DNA of 64,000 nt from Holdemanella biformis DSM 3989. GTDB lineage: Bacteria > Bacillota_I > Bacilli_A > Erysipelotrichales > Erysipelotrichaceae. A program made the position numbers and the translations under genes. The notes beneath the pieces were generated by a model. That model saw only the letters and a program-made list of their open reading frames with translations. It had not been told where the DNA came from and searched no databases. Shown here piece by piece: positions 35,265 to 44,455 of this stretch (its first letter is position 1; every line of letters starts with the position of its first letter). The stretch is taken from assembly GCF_000156655.1 (NCBI RefSeq), contig NZ_DS996846.1, positions 89,884-153,883 of the forward strand, written 5' to 3'.

Positions 35265-36927
35265 AAACAACATCATCACATCAGTCATCATGATTCCCGA
35301 ACTGAATGAATTTTCCTATAAGGAAGCTAAAAGACTGTTTCTAAGCTACAAGGAAAAAGGCGTTATCACAAGTGGGTACTTTGATGATAAAAGCTGGAGT
35401 GTAACAGATGAATACGCCAATTACGGATTGAACTTTGATTTAAAGAATATTGACTGTGATACATTTCTAAATACCATTGGTATCACAAAGCATGAATACA
35501 TCAATTATGTAAAAACCTATACGATATTCAAGTTTGGCGAACTTGCCTTCACAACACTTCGGGATTTTGTTGGACAGCTAAAGCATTTCATCGCATCCTA
35601 CGACTTTAACAAGCCAAGATTCGTTGATGATTACTACTATAATACGTGTAATCAAATCTCAGAGTTCTTTTCACTTATTAAAATCAGTGATGATTCGATT
35701 CAGGACAATCTTTTAAGAGCATTGGAAGATGTTCAGGACGATTTCAGAAAAAGAGCCCCAACACATCAGAGGACACTGGCATCCTTTGAATCCTATTTCA
35801 AATTCAACGACATTCTAAGCCGGTTCTGGGAAGAATCTACTGATGAGGATGAAAAGCTGTTCTACTTCCCTGTTTATTTGTGGTGGAATCTTTCTGGTGT
35901 TCTTCCTATGAGACCTCGTGAGTTTGTTCTGACTCCAAGAAACTGCCTGAAAAAATCAGGTGATTCATGGACGCTCACAATCGTCAAAGACAAATTAAAA
36001 GGAAGCAACAGGAAAGTATCGTATAAGATATCGACAGATTATGAAAGGGTTACGTATTCCGTTCCTGATAAGTTTGCCGATTTAATCAGCTGGTATCTGG
36101 AAGCTACGAAAAAGTATTCTGATAACAAACTGTACACACTCTTTATTGCTGATACGCACTATAGAAAGTGGGATAGGTGTATTCCCTACAACAGCCGCTA
36201 TTTTACCTATCATAACCTTTGTACCTGTCTGAGATATTTCTTTGAACAGATTGTTTCAGAAAGATATGGATATCATATCGTTTATGACAAGTCCCTGCAC
36301 AACCTGACTTCAAACGATATCGAATACATCTACCTTGGAGATACACGACATCTGGCTATGATCAATATCGTCATGGAAGGAGCTCCTCCTATGATTGCCT
36401 CTATTCTTGCAGGTCATGACAATACAAACATGACAGCATTTTATTTCAGCAATGTAGCTGAATATGTGGAATGTAAGGCAAGAAGACAGTATGTAAGGAC
36501 GATTCAGGGCAAACAGACGTATTCAATCAGTAAACGATACAATCAGCCTTTGCTTGCCAAAAACTATATACCTCTTGGTGACAACCGGTTCTGCTGCAAT
36601 CCACAGGTGGCAGAACACGACTTCTCGTACTGCCTGAATATCGCAGATGACAATGGATATATTGGCAGCTGTGAAAAATGCATCTATTACAGAAATTCAG
36701 GAACGAGCTTCAAAAAGACAGAAGAAAACATCCGAAACGATTTGCAGATTCAGCTGGCCACACTGAAGGATATCGTCCATGAATACAGAATGCATGAGAA
36801 GAATAAAGAAGATATCGAGCAGGCGGTTTTAAAGCTTCAAAACGCCGAGTATTCGTACAGACGATTCAAGATGGAACAGATGCTGCTGGAAAACACGGAA
36901 AAAGAAGAAAATGAAGGAGATGACTGA
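35233..36927 (+). CDS. Tyrosine recombinase 3
   Basis: 564 residues. The catalytic set is Arg227 (LPMRPREF), Arg372 (GDTRHLAM), His395 (LAGHDNTNM) and Tyr404 (TAFYFSNV). A cysteine/histidine cluster after the active site (CCNPQ, SYCLN, GSCEKCIYY) is probably zinc-binding, as in large Tn554-like recombinases. AAAGGAG precedes the start. A third recombinase of this size in one operon is the recombinase-in-trio arrangement. The gene ends 3 nt before the coiled-coil gene. The C-terminal 70 residues are strongly helical and charged. Confidence 0.85.
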   Translation: MSSNNDNNINRNNIITSVIMIPELNEFSYKEAKRLFLSYKEKGVITSGYFDDKSWSVTDEYANYGLNFDLKNIDCDTFLNTIGITKHEYINYVKTYTIFKFGELAFTTLRDFVGQLKHFIASYDFNKPRFVDDYYYNTCNQISEFFSLIKISDDSIQDNLLRALEDVQDDFRKRAPTHQRTLASFESYFKFNDILSRFWEESTDEDEKLFYFPVYLWWNLSGVLPMRPREFVLTPRNCLKKSGDSWTLTIVKDKLKGSNRKVSYKISTDYERVTYSVPDKFADLISWYLEATKKYSDNKLYTLFIADTHYRKWDRCIPYNSRYFTYHNLCTCLRYFFEQIVSERYGYHIVYDKSLHNLTSNDIEYIYLGDTRHLAMINIVMEGAPPMIASILAGHDNTNMTAFYFSNVAEYVECKARRQYVRTIQGKQTYSISKRYNQPLLAKNYIPLGDNRFCCNPQVAEHDFSYCLNIADDNGYIGSCEKCIYYRNSGTSFKKTEENIRNDLQIQLATLKDIVHEYRMHEKNKEDIEQAVLKLQNAEYSYRRFKMEQMLLENTEKEENEGDD

Positions 36928-36930
36928 TAT

Positions 36931-37650
36931 ATGGCACGACCTAGATTATTCACAGAAGACGAACTTATTGCTTTAATCAACGAATATTATCTGGAATATC
37001 CAAATAGGATGATTAAAACATCAGACCTTGAGCGATATGCAAGGACTCATGGACGCCCTAATTTCAAGGCGTATTCCATTCGACGCTGTCCAAAAGCCAA
37101 ACAATATATTGACCAAATCAACGCCAGTAATCAGGTGACATTGGAAACGACAATCGTTACATGGAGACAGCTTGATGTCGATGCTTTTCTGAATCTGAAC
37201 CGTTCAAGAAGTGACTTGAAAAATGCTCTCATTCAACGAGACAACTATTATGGCGAAGTATGCCGCAGTGCTGGAGAATTTCTCAGGGACAAAGAGCGTC
37301 TGGAAGCTAAAATCACTCGTATGAATTCTGAAATCAACAATTTAAAGAATCAGGTTGCTGAATTAGAGCAGATGAATACCAATAAAATCAATCGGTATTC
37401 ACAGGAAATGCTTTCAAAAATGAAGAAGGTTCTGGATACGTATGTTTATCCAGATATCGCAAATGAGATTCTGAAAAAAGAAGGACTGGACTCTTTGTTT
37501 GGCCTGTACGTCAACCCTGAAAGTGTTGAATCAGAGCTGATTACTCCTGAATCAGTACTTGAAATCGGCGATAATCAAACCACCACTTCAGATGAAGACG
37601 ATACAGTAGATTCTATTCAGGATCTGATGGGAGGTTTTGACGATGAGTAA
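36931..37650 (+). CDS. Coiled-coil accessory protein (TnpC-like)
   Basis: 239 residues. Residues 1-60 may form a small DNA-binding region (FTEDELIALINEYYLEYP, KTSDLERYARTHGRPN). Residues about 95-160 form a clear coiled coil (RDKERLEAKITRMNSEINNL). The tail is very acidic. Tn554-type elements carry a small TnpC after the two recombinases that sets transposition frequency and orientation; position and coiled coil suggest an equivalent here, though TnpC is shorter. GAAGGAG precedes the start. It overlaps the zinc-ribbon gene by 8 nt. Confidence 0.65.
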   Translation: MARPRLFTEDELIALINEYYLEYPNRMIKTSDLERYARTHGRPNFKAYSIRRCPKAKQYIDQINASNQVTLETTIVTWRQLDVDAFLNLNRSRSDLKNALIQRDNYYGEVCRSAGEFLRDKERLEAKITRMNSEINNLKNQVAELEQMNTNKINRYSQEMLSKMKKVLDTYVYPDIANEILKKEGLDSLFGLYVNPESVESELITPESVLEIGDNQTTTSDEDDTVDSIQDLMGGFDDE

Positions 37651-40399
37651 GAAAAGAATCTTTGCGGAAGAACATCCTGAGTACCTGAAGTACTGGGATT
37701 TTGAAAAGAACACGCTCGATCCATACAAAATTGGACCGATGTGCAACGAAAAAGCCTACTGGAAATGCGAACATGGGCATCGGTTTGAACGTATAGTTTT
37801 TAATATGTCTAGAGGAAACACAACCTGTCCAGAATGCAAAAAGCGTTCAACAATGGTTATTTCAAAACCTGGAATCATGAAATTCTGGGATAAAGAAAAA
37901 AACACACTTGATCCTGAAATCACTCCTGCAAGAAGTAATGAATATGCCTGGTTTAAATGTCCTAAATGTGGATATTCATGGAGGACTCAGATATGTGGAC
38001 GTTTAAGAACGGACAAATGTCCAGCATGCGAGACAAATAATGTTATAAGAAAAGGAGTAAATGACTTCCGAACAGTTTCCCCTCAACTCGCATTGGATAC
38101 ATCAGATGAATTGAATCCTGATATTGATTTAAATAAACTTGGAATAGGCTCAAAAACAAGAATCCATTGGAAATGTCATATATGTGGATTTGAATGGGAT
38201 GCTCCTATTCATGGACGTGCACATCGCTATAATGGTAATAACGGAATCGCTGCTTGTCCTGCCTGTGCTAAAATCCGCAGAAAAGATGGATATGATGTTG
38301 ATTATCCGGAACTAGTGCCTTTATATTCTCCAAATAATCCAATACCTTTAAACGAAGTACGAGGGGTAAAAGCAAAATTTTTATGGATTTGTCCAAAGCA
38401 CGGTGAATATGAACAAAAACTTGGGCACATGATTCGTGCTTTAAAAAATGGTACTATAGGATGCCCATATTGTAACGGTTTTAAAGTCCGTCGTGAAGAT
38501 AGTGCTGGAGCAAAAGCACCTGAACTAATCAAAGAGTGGGCCTCATCAAATGAATCAACCCTATATGAATATGCACCTAACTCCAAATATCTTGCTACTT
38601 GGTGTTGTCCTGACTGTAGAACAAAATGGAAAGCTCCTATCAATGTAAGAGTTCAAGGATATGGCAAATGTCCTACCTGTTATGGTAATAAGACATTTAA
38701 GGAACGATATCCTGAATTAGAAAAGTTTTATGCCAAAGATAACACGCTTCCTTATGAAGATGCTATTGTTTCTGATTATACTCCGAGAAACTGGATCTGT
38801 GAAAAAGGTCATGAATTCACGGCTTCATTTTACAAAATTCATGATCAAGGTTTTAGATGTCCTTATTGCGAAAATAAAAAAGCACTGAAAGGATACAATG
38901 ACTTTGAACATCTTTATCCTGTACTTGCACAAGATTATGACGAAGAAAAGAATGGCAACAAAGCCAGTGAAGTTGTTGTTTCTTACCGAAATGTTTACTT
39001 TAAGTGTAAGAACGGTCATTCATTTGTACGGCCTATTATACGACATGTCGAATTAAATGGGCAATGTCCTATTTGCAGTGGAACTGTACTTAAAAAAGGT
39101 AGTAATGATTTAGCAACGATTTATCCAGCGGTAATTTTATTCTGGGATTATGAAAAGAATGAAAAAAGACCTGATCAAGTTTTAGCAACGCTTGACAATA
39201 GTTACCATTTTGTCTGTTCTAATGGTCATCATTTTAAATGCACATTACGAGAGCTCGTTGAAAATGATTTCCATTGTCCTGTCTGTGAAGGTAAACGTGT
39301 TGACCCAGAAAAAACTTCTCTTCAAGCTTTAAATCCAGAACTTGCTTCAGAATTTTCTGTAAATAATAAATCAACAGCAAGTCAGATTGCCTTTGATACA
39401 AGCAGAAAAGTATTATGGACATGCCCTACTTGTGGGGAAGATTACTTGTATCCTGTAAATGAACGTAAAATCGGCGATAATTCCTGTCCATATTGCAACC
39501 ATACAAAATTAAAATCAGGAGTTAATGATTTAACGATTACCAACCCACAACTTGCCAGTGAATTTTCGCCTAGAAATGACAAAAAGGCAAATGAAGTTGG
39601 TGAATGGCAGGTATATGAAGTATATTGGATTTGTTCAAAATGTGGTACTGAATATTACGCTAAAATACGAGATCGAAGTGTTGGAGATGCTTCTTGTCCT
39701 GCTTGTGCTGGAAAAAGAGTTCAAGCTGGTTTCAACTCTTTTGCAGATGAACATCCTGATATAGCCAAAGACTGGTCTCCTGACAATGATAAGAAACCTA
39801 CTGAAGTTCTATCAAACAGTTCTTATATAGCCGAATGGATTTGTTCAAAATGTGGTTATACATACAAAGCTACTATCAAAGATAGAGTCGCTAATGACAA
39901 CCTATGTCCTGCTTGTGCTGGTAAAAAAGCCCAACCTGGTTTCAACTCTTTTGCAGATGAACATCCTGATATAGTCAAAGACTGGTCTCCTGACAATGAT
40001 AAGAAACCTACTGAAGTTCTATCAAACAGTTCTTATATAGCCGAATGGATTTGTCCTACTTGTGGCTATACGTACAAAGCTTCTGTACGAGATAGAGTTG
40101 CATCAGGTGATTTATGCCCAGCCTGTGCTGGTAAAAAAGCTCAGGCAGGTTTTAACAGTTTATTAGACCTTTATCCTGAAATTCAAGATGAATGGGCTGA
40201 AAACGAAAACACTCTGCTAGGCATCTTCCCAGATGAGATTCTGCCTAGCAGTACTGCAAGAGTCTGGTGGGAGTGCAAAGACTGTGGACGAAAATATTTA
40301 CTCAGCGTCAACATGTGGGTAGAGAAACACATTCGTGGAATGACTTCCTGTACATACTGTAGCGGTTTGAGAATGCGTGAAACTCATGTCCTGTTGTAA
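37643..40399 (+). CDS. Giant zinc-ribbon protein with 13 repeats
   Basis: 918 residues from ATG 37643, chosen over an upstream TTG because GGGAGG lies 8 nt before it. The protein is built of 13 units of about 68-70 residues, each with an aromatic/charged opening (PELxxxW, SPxND), then CxxC or CxxGH, a short spacer and CPxC. This fits the probable zinc-ribbon domain family (DUF4379-like). Units 11 and 12 are nearly identical, from a recent duplication. No catalytic domain is present, so it is likely a DNA- or RNA-binding scaffold. Its place at the end of the recombinase operon suggests a role in the element (target choice, synapsis or cargo). The stop codon abuts a group II intron. Confidence 0.8.
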   Translation: MSKKRIFAEEHPEYLKYWDFEKNTLDPYKIGPMCNEKAYWKCEHGHRFERIVFNMSRGNTTCPECKKRSTMVISKPGIMKFWDKEKNTLDPEITPARSNEYAWFKCPKCGYSWRTQICGRLRTDKCPACETNNVIRKGVNDFRTVSPQLALDTSDELNPDIDLNKLGIGSKTRIHWKCHICGFEWDAPIHGRAHRYNGNNGIAACPACAKIRRKDGYDVDYPELVPLYSPNNPIPLNEVRGVKAKFLWICPKHGEYEQKLGHMIRALKNGTIGCPYCNGFKVRREDSAGAKAPELIKEWASSNESTLYEYAPNSKYLATWCCPDCRTKWKAPINVRVQGYGKCPTCYGNKTFKERYPELEKFYAKDNTLPYEDAIVSDYTPRNWICEKGHEFTASFYKIHDQGFRCPYCENKKALKGYNDFEHLYPVLAQDYDEEKNGNKASEVVVSYRNVYFKCKNGHSFVRPIIRHVELNGQCPICSGTVLKKGSNDLATIYPAVILFWDYEKNEKRPDQVLATLDNSYHFVCSNGHHFKCTLRELVENDFHCPVCEGKRVDPEKTSLQALNPELASEFSVNNKSTASQIAFDTSRKVLWTCPTCGEDYLYPVNERKIGDNSCPYCNHTKLKSGVNDLTITNPQLASEFSPRNDKKANEVGEWQVYEVYWICSKCGTEYYAKIRDRSVGDASCPACAGKRVQAGFNSFADEHPDIAKDWSPDNDKKPTEVLSNSSYIAEWICSKCGYTYKATIKDRVANDNLCPACAGKKAQPGFNSFADEHPDIVKDWSPDNDKKPTEVLSNSSYIAEWICPTCGYTYKASVRDRVASGDLCPACAGKKAQAGFNSLLDLYPEIQDEWAENENTLLGIFPDEILPSSTARVWWECKDCGRKYLLSVNMWVEKHIRGMTSCTYCSGLRMRETHVLL
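39731..40150 (+). repeat. Recent tandem duplication of a zinc-ribbon unit
   Basis: Two 210-bp units starting TTCAACTCTTTTGCAGATGA at 39731 and 39941 are almost identical over their first 150 bp or so. The repeat can expand or contract by recombination, changing the zinc-ribbon number in multiples of 70 residues. Confidence 0.85.
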
Positions 40400-42329
40400 A
40401 TAGGGTAGAGGGATAAAATAAAATTATCGCCCCTCCCGTTGAACCGTACGTACGGGTCTCGTATACGGCTCTACATTTATATCGAAACTATAACGAATCA
40501 CAAAATCTCAAGATAGTAAATAAGGGGATTGACCAAACCTGGCCTATCTCCTTTCTTTATGCCTAGAACAGTAGGAGAAAGAAGAAAGTTTACGATATTT
40601 CCACAACTTCTCCTATACCATCCGAGTCTAGAGTTAGCACATTTAAATATATCTTCGTGGGTAAGATTACTTCTACATGCTTTATTTAGTTTCACAAGAT
40701 TGTTGTATATAGTCATTGGCCTTTTCCATTGTTTAATGATGATACATCTAACTTTATGTCGCAACCATTGGCCAAATTTATCCAAGAATCCTTTGATACT
40801 TGAGATTTTAAAATATTGTATCCAACCTCTGACCATTTGATTCAATTTTTCAAATGTAACTGATAGAGGTCTTGAAACTGCATGTTTTCTTTCCATCCAT
40901 TTCTGAATATTTGAGTACAGACGTTTCTTCCTATCTTTAGTAGGAGTACATTTCCACACTGTTCTAGCTTTGTAAAATGTAAAACCAAGAAATTGACCTT
41001 TAGTTGGTCTAACTACTTTAGTCTTTGTTGCACTAACCTTCAAGAATAGTTTTCTTTCTAGCCACGATGTCACTGATTTCATTACACGATTTGCACTCAT
41101 TTCACTTTTAACGAAAATGATACAGTATAGTCGGCATACCTAGCGAAGCGAAGATTTCTAGATTCTAGCTCCTTATCAAACTTGTCTAAATAGATGTTTG
41201 AAAGAATTACACTAATTGGACCACCTTGTGGTGTTCCAATAGTAGAACTACTTACTAGTCCTTTATCCAAAATTCCTGCTTGCAGATAAGCTCGTATCAA
41301 ATGTAATGTTTTACTATCATTGACACGCTCTCTTAAGATTGAAATTAATTTATCATGATTTACTGTGTCGAAGAATTTCTCAATATCCAGGTCAACAATC
41401 CATTCATAGCCTTCATTTAGATAGCTAAGCACTTCTTCCATCGCCATGTGTGCACTACGATTTGGTCTAAAGCCATAACTGTGTTCACTAAATACGGGTT
41501 CATAGATTTCACTTAGCACTTGTAACATAGCTTGTTGGATTACTCGGTCTACAACGGTTGGTATACCCAATGGTCTTTGTTTGCCATTTGGCTTAGGAAT
41601 ATAGACTCTTTTGACGGGCATGGGCTTGTATTGTTTATTCAAAATTTTGGAAATTAGGTCTTCCTTATATTGATTAAACCACTCCTCAACCTCTTGCACA
41701 GTCATTTTATCCACTCCTGGTGCACCTTTGTTCTTCTTGACCTTTCGGATTGCTTTCTGTAGATTCTCTTCACTTAAAATCTTTTCAATCAATTCCATTT
41801 GCTGCTCCTCCTTCTATCTGTAAATTTATCTGGAAACATCCCAATTACCTTTACCATCTATGGTTACGTTCCATAGTTCTAGGCTATTCTCATATTCGGA
41901 CTATCCAAACATTGCTAATAGAGATTCGCACTCTATAAACGTTTCAGTCCTTCAGTATTGCTACCTACTATGACTTCATCTGAATTCTCATGGTTAACCT
42001 TTTTCGCTACAAGGGTACTATCACTGATTTTAAAGTTTACTAGAATTCCTTGTCCATGAGACCTCCCGGGGTAAGACATGGGTCCTATTTCTTTCACAAC
42101 GTCTTGATTTACTGTCTTGGTTTTACGTTTACCTTTTGGACTTCGATTTGTAATGCAATCTCATCCACCATTTAGCCTCATCAAGTTTCTGTGCGTACGC
42201 TCAAAAGAATTGCTACACCACTTCCTTCACCCATGACATCACTGCCAACGGCTTGTGGTTCACTACACTTGGCGGTAACTACCCATGGTTGGTTTAACTC
42301 CAACTGAACTCATGCCATGCCCGGCACAC
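40400..42329 (-). ncRNA. Group II intron RNA (probably class C)
   Basis: On the minus strand the intron starts GTGTGCCGGGCATGG (5' end 42329, GUGYG rule). Domain V is at 40441-40471 (GAGCCGTATACGAGACC, CGTACGTACGGTTC), and a domain VI-like stem ends CTACCCTAT at 40400. The reverse transcriptase lies in domain IV. The 5' flank is a terminator hairpin with its T-run, the usual insertion site of bacterial class C introns. Its 3' end falls exactly at the zinc-ribbon stop codon on the other strand. The boundaries are read from consensus, accurate to a few bases. Confidence 0.85.
40498..41798 (-). pseudogene. ltrA: Group II intron reverse transcriptase/maturase, frameshifted at YADD
   Basis: The reading frame from 41798 gives normal reverse transcriptase blocks (KKNKGAPGVD, RPLGIPTVVDRVIQQA, YGFRPNRSAH, DIEKFFDTVNH, GTPQGGPIS) and reaches FARYAD. 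There the expected second Asp codon is replaced by TATAC, a net gain of 2 bp that destroys the catalytic YADD motif and shifts the frame. The downstream frame continues CIIFVKSEMSANRVMKS through the maturase domain (FLGFTFYK, GWIQYFKIS) to 40498. Expected full length is about 430 residues. The protein is inactive as read; splicing would need a maturase supplied in trans. A genuine small mutation is more likely than a sequencing error because the bases themselves differ. Confidence 0.88.
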
Positions 42330-42331
42330 GC

Positions 42332-42373
42332 AAAAAAAAGGTATGAATTCTTCTTGAACTCATACTTTTTTTG
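42332..42373. terminator. Bidirectional terminator beside the intron
   Basis: Stem GGTATGAATTC/GAACTCATAC flanked by T-runs on both strands. It probably served the zinc-ribbon gene (plus) and the NlpC/P60-like gene (minus); the intron now separates it from the former. Confidence 0.75.
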
Positions 42374-42375
42374 TG

Positions 42376-42496
42376 GGTTTTGTTCATTTTAACAATTTTT
42401 GCCTGAATTTTAGATTTAAGTTATCATGGGGGTTTTGTTCATTTTTTCCAAAATTCCTCATTTTTTGAATTTAAGTTTACATGGGGGTTTTGTTCA
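42376..42496. repeat. Three GGTTTTGTTCA motifs at an exact 55-bp period
   Basis: Copies at 42376, 42431 and 42486, the last two preceded by ATGGG and TTTAAGTT-like sequence. It is followed by an inverted ACAAAACC near 42504. The same motif ends the dispersed repeats near 30-31 kb. Confidence 0.6.
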
Positions 42497-42557
42497 AATT
42501 TTGTACAAAACCACCTAAAAATTTTTTTCAGTTACTTTTCACGAATTTCTCATCTCA

Positions 42558-43427
42558 TTAACGATTTACATGAACATAGCCAATAAATGGTTGCCCACAT
42601 GCTACACTTGTTAAAACAGTTTGGTTACCTAGCCATCCACCATGAACAGCTTGATTATTACCGACATATAATGCAACATGCCCTTGATATACACAAATAT
42701 CACCTGGAACTGGATTATTTGTCAATGTACCTAAACTTAAATAAGCTGTGGGTGCCCCATGGAAATGAATTCCAACGGCAGCTAAAGAATTTGTGACTAA
42801 CATTGTACAATCTTGATATACACCAATCTGAGCTAATGCAGCATCCGCAATTTTTTGATAAAAACTCTTTTCAACATGAACTGTAATATTTTTTTCACTC
42901 ACATTACCAGCTGTATCTTTGGCTTTAATCGTTGTTGTGAATGTTCCTACATCAGCCGTATTGATATTGTCCGTTAATTGAATCGTTCCTTCTTCATTTA
43001 AAGAAACATAGCTATTGATATCGAAAACTTCATTTTGTTCAACTGTAAGAACATCTTCACAAGTAATTTCAGGAGCTGTAGTATCTTGTACTTTTACTTT
43101 TACTTCAGCACTATGTTTTTCACTTGTTTGTTTATTTTCTCCCTCAATAGAAATAGTTTGTTTTCCAATTGTATCAATATCTAAATCTTTAACTTTTACC
43201 TTATAATTCTTTGATTCATATACAGAAACATTTTTTGTTTTCTTCTTAAATTCTACATTCGCATATTTTTTATGTAATTCTTTTTTAAATACAGATTTCA
43301 TGGAATCTGCATCTTGATATTCGACTTTATAAGCTGGTGTGTTTTCTTTTGCTGCAACATTTGTAACGCCTCCAAATGTAGATGTAGCAATAATCAAACT
43401 TACGAATGCTTGGACTAATTTTTTCAT
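42558..43427 (-). CDS. Secreted NlpC/P60- or CHAP-like cell-wall hydrolase
   Basis: 289 residues. A signal peptide (1-26) is followed by a basic region (about 40-115) and a bacterial Ig-like domain (about 115-185, DTTAPEITCED to KDTAGNVSEKNITVHV). The C-terminal papain-like domain has the probable catalytic Cys in VYQDCTMLV and His in GHVALYVG. PVPGDICVYQ is the usual substrate-groove strand. It would cleave peptidoglycan stem peptides or cross-bridges outside the cell. The start has AGGAGG. It is transcribed alone, away from the BlaRI-like locus. Confidence 0.82.
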   Translation of the reverse strand: MKKLVQAFVSLIIATSTFGGVTNVAAKENTPAYKVEYQDADSMKSVFKKELHKKYANVEFKKKTKNVSVYESKNYKVKVKDLDIDTIGKQTISIEGENKQTSEKHSAEVKVKVQDTTAPEITCEDVLTVEQNEVFDINSYVSLNEEGTIQLTDNINTADVGTFTTTIKAKDTAGNVSEKNITVHVEKSFYQKIADAALAQIGVYQDCTMLVTNSLAAVGIHFHGAPTAYLSLGTLTNNPVPGDICVYQGHVALYVGNNQAVHGGWLGNQTVLTSVACGQPFIGYVHVNR

Positions 43428-43597
43428 AGTTATGGGCCTCCTCCTTGCTCACACAATTAAAGAGGCTACACTATTTAGTCCAAAGTGTCAAAAGAATACC
43501 CGTATTTCCCACAATTTAACATATTAATTTGTTTTAATTTGCCATTATTAACAAGTCTGTCCCATTTTTTTGCACTTTTTAGTAGAAATAAAAACTA

Positions 43598-43728
43598 CAA
43601 AAAGGACCTGAACAAGTTAATGTTGTCCAAGTCCAATACTAGCTATAATACGTTTTGAAACTTATACCGCACTTTAAATTATTGTAGATAAAATTCACCT
43701 AACTCCACCAAAATTTATAATGCTAGTA
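43598..43728 (-). repeat. 3'-end repeat with terminator hairpin, copy 1
   Basis: About 130 bp directly after the stop codon of a small secreted protein. It ends with a 12-bp hairpin (GGACTTGGACAA with TTGTTCAGGTCC) and five T. A diverged copy follows metK at 46205-46335. Shared blocks are AAATTTTGG, TTAGGTGAATTT, TATAGCT and ATTGGACTTGGACAAC. Confidence 0.7.
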
Positions 43729-43732
43729 CAAG

Positions 43733-44053
43733 TTATTGATTGTCAGACTCTGCTTGTCTGCTTTTTAAGATTTCCTTTGCTTCTTTAACAGTGATTGCAC
43801 TCGAATCCGTTTCACTATTCAAGCAGATCTCTTCATCCCCGTTTTGTAAGTAAGCTTCTCCACCTAGAAAGCCATCTCCTAATGGGATCACTTTTTCATC
43901 ATCATCACATCCAGGAAAATAGCCTACATCCTCATTTGCTTCATTCACTTCTTCAACATTGACCGGTTCTTCACTCGATCTTGCAAAAGCTGGATAAGCT
44001 GTAACAGCAACTAAACCAATAAACAAAGGAATCAATAGTCGAATCTTTTTCAT
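43733..44053 (-). CDS. Small secreted acidic protein A, unknown function
   Basis: 106 residues from ATG 44053 (GGGAGGTG upstream; the longer frame would destroy the signal peptide). The signal peptide is 1-24 (KKIRLLIPLFIG to AFA). The mature protein is strongly acidic and has two Cys (FPGCDDDE, EEICLN). Its C-terminus SAITVKEAKEILKS matches RIITVKQAKEIEKA of the upstream gene, so the two are paralogues. It is cotranscribed with that gene (19-nt gap) and divergent from a BlaI/BlaR1-like pair, hence probably under its control. Unknown function. Confidence 0.75.
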   Translation of the reverse strand: MKKIRLLIPLFIGLVAVTAYPAFARSSEEPVNVEEVNEANEDVGYFPGCDDDEKVIPLGDGFLGGEAYLQNGDEEICLNSETDSSAITVKEAKEILKSRQAESDNQ

Positions 44054-44071
44054 TGTTTCACCTCCCATCCA

Positions 44072-44410
44072 TTAATCTTCATCCTCTAAATATGATGCTT
44101 TTTCAATTTCTTTTGCCTGCTTCACTGTGATAATTCGATCCCCATCCTGTAAATCAGATTTATCCACATCTGAACCATCTTCATTCAGTAAATAGCCACC
44201 ATCTTTTACTAGAATAATATGCTGACTATTCTTCAATCCTTTAAATTTAAAATCCACATATTGTTGAGCCTGTACCTTTGAATCGGCATCAACATTTATA
44301 GTAGGACCTTCTACTTGGATAGGCTCATGATAACTAGCTGCAAATGCTTTAAAGGTACAAACTGTTACAACAGCAGATAAACATAAAATGTGCATTGTTC
44401 TCTTTTTCAT
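44072..44410 (-). CDS. Small secreted protein B, paralogue of A
   Basis: 112 residues from ATG 44410 (AAGGAGG 8 nt upstream). The signal peptide is MKKRTMHILCLSAVVTVCTF to FAA. The mature part has a short beta-rich region (VDFKFKGLKNSQHIILVKDG, GGYLLNEDGSDVDKSD) and the shared C-terminal ITVKQAKEIEKA. It is first gene of the two-gene unit facing blaI. Both promoters carry the same dyad, so it should be induced together with the regulator pair. Possibly an extracellular effector or immunity factor responding to cell-envelope stress; this is inference. Confidence 0.75.
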   Translation of the reverse strand: MKKRTMHILCLSAVVTVCTFKAFAASYHEPIQVEGPTINVDADSKVQAQQYVDFKFKGLKNSQHIILVKDGGYLLNEDGSDVDKSDLQDGDRIITVKQAKEIEKASYLEDED

Positions 44411-44455
44411 AAGTCTTTTCCTCCTTCTTTTTTTGCGAAAACGTTTCCTATCTTC

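Larger units (their letters stand above)
31282..40399. mobile_element. Recombinase-trio element with coiled-coil and zinc-ribbon genes
   Basis: A continuous block: one divergent serine-recombinase-like gene, then five tightly packed plus-strand genes (three tyrosine recombinases, a coiled-coil protein, a 13-repeat zinc-ribbon protein). Neighbouring genes overlap or are separated by 3 nt. The first genes use CTG and GAC codons far more than the AT-rich neighbours, suggesting transfer. The order resembles Tn554-type tnpA-tnpB-tnpC and recombinase-in-trio elements. Exact ends and target duplications were not found; the limits given are gene limits. Confidence 0.75.

Noticed and set aside
37643-40399. 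CRISPR-like repeats in the zinc-ribbon region
   Set aside because: The periodicity is 70 codons of coding sequence with diverged units, not short identical repeats with unique spacers. No CRISPR array or cas gene was seen anywhere in the window.
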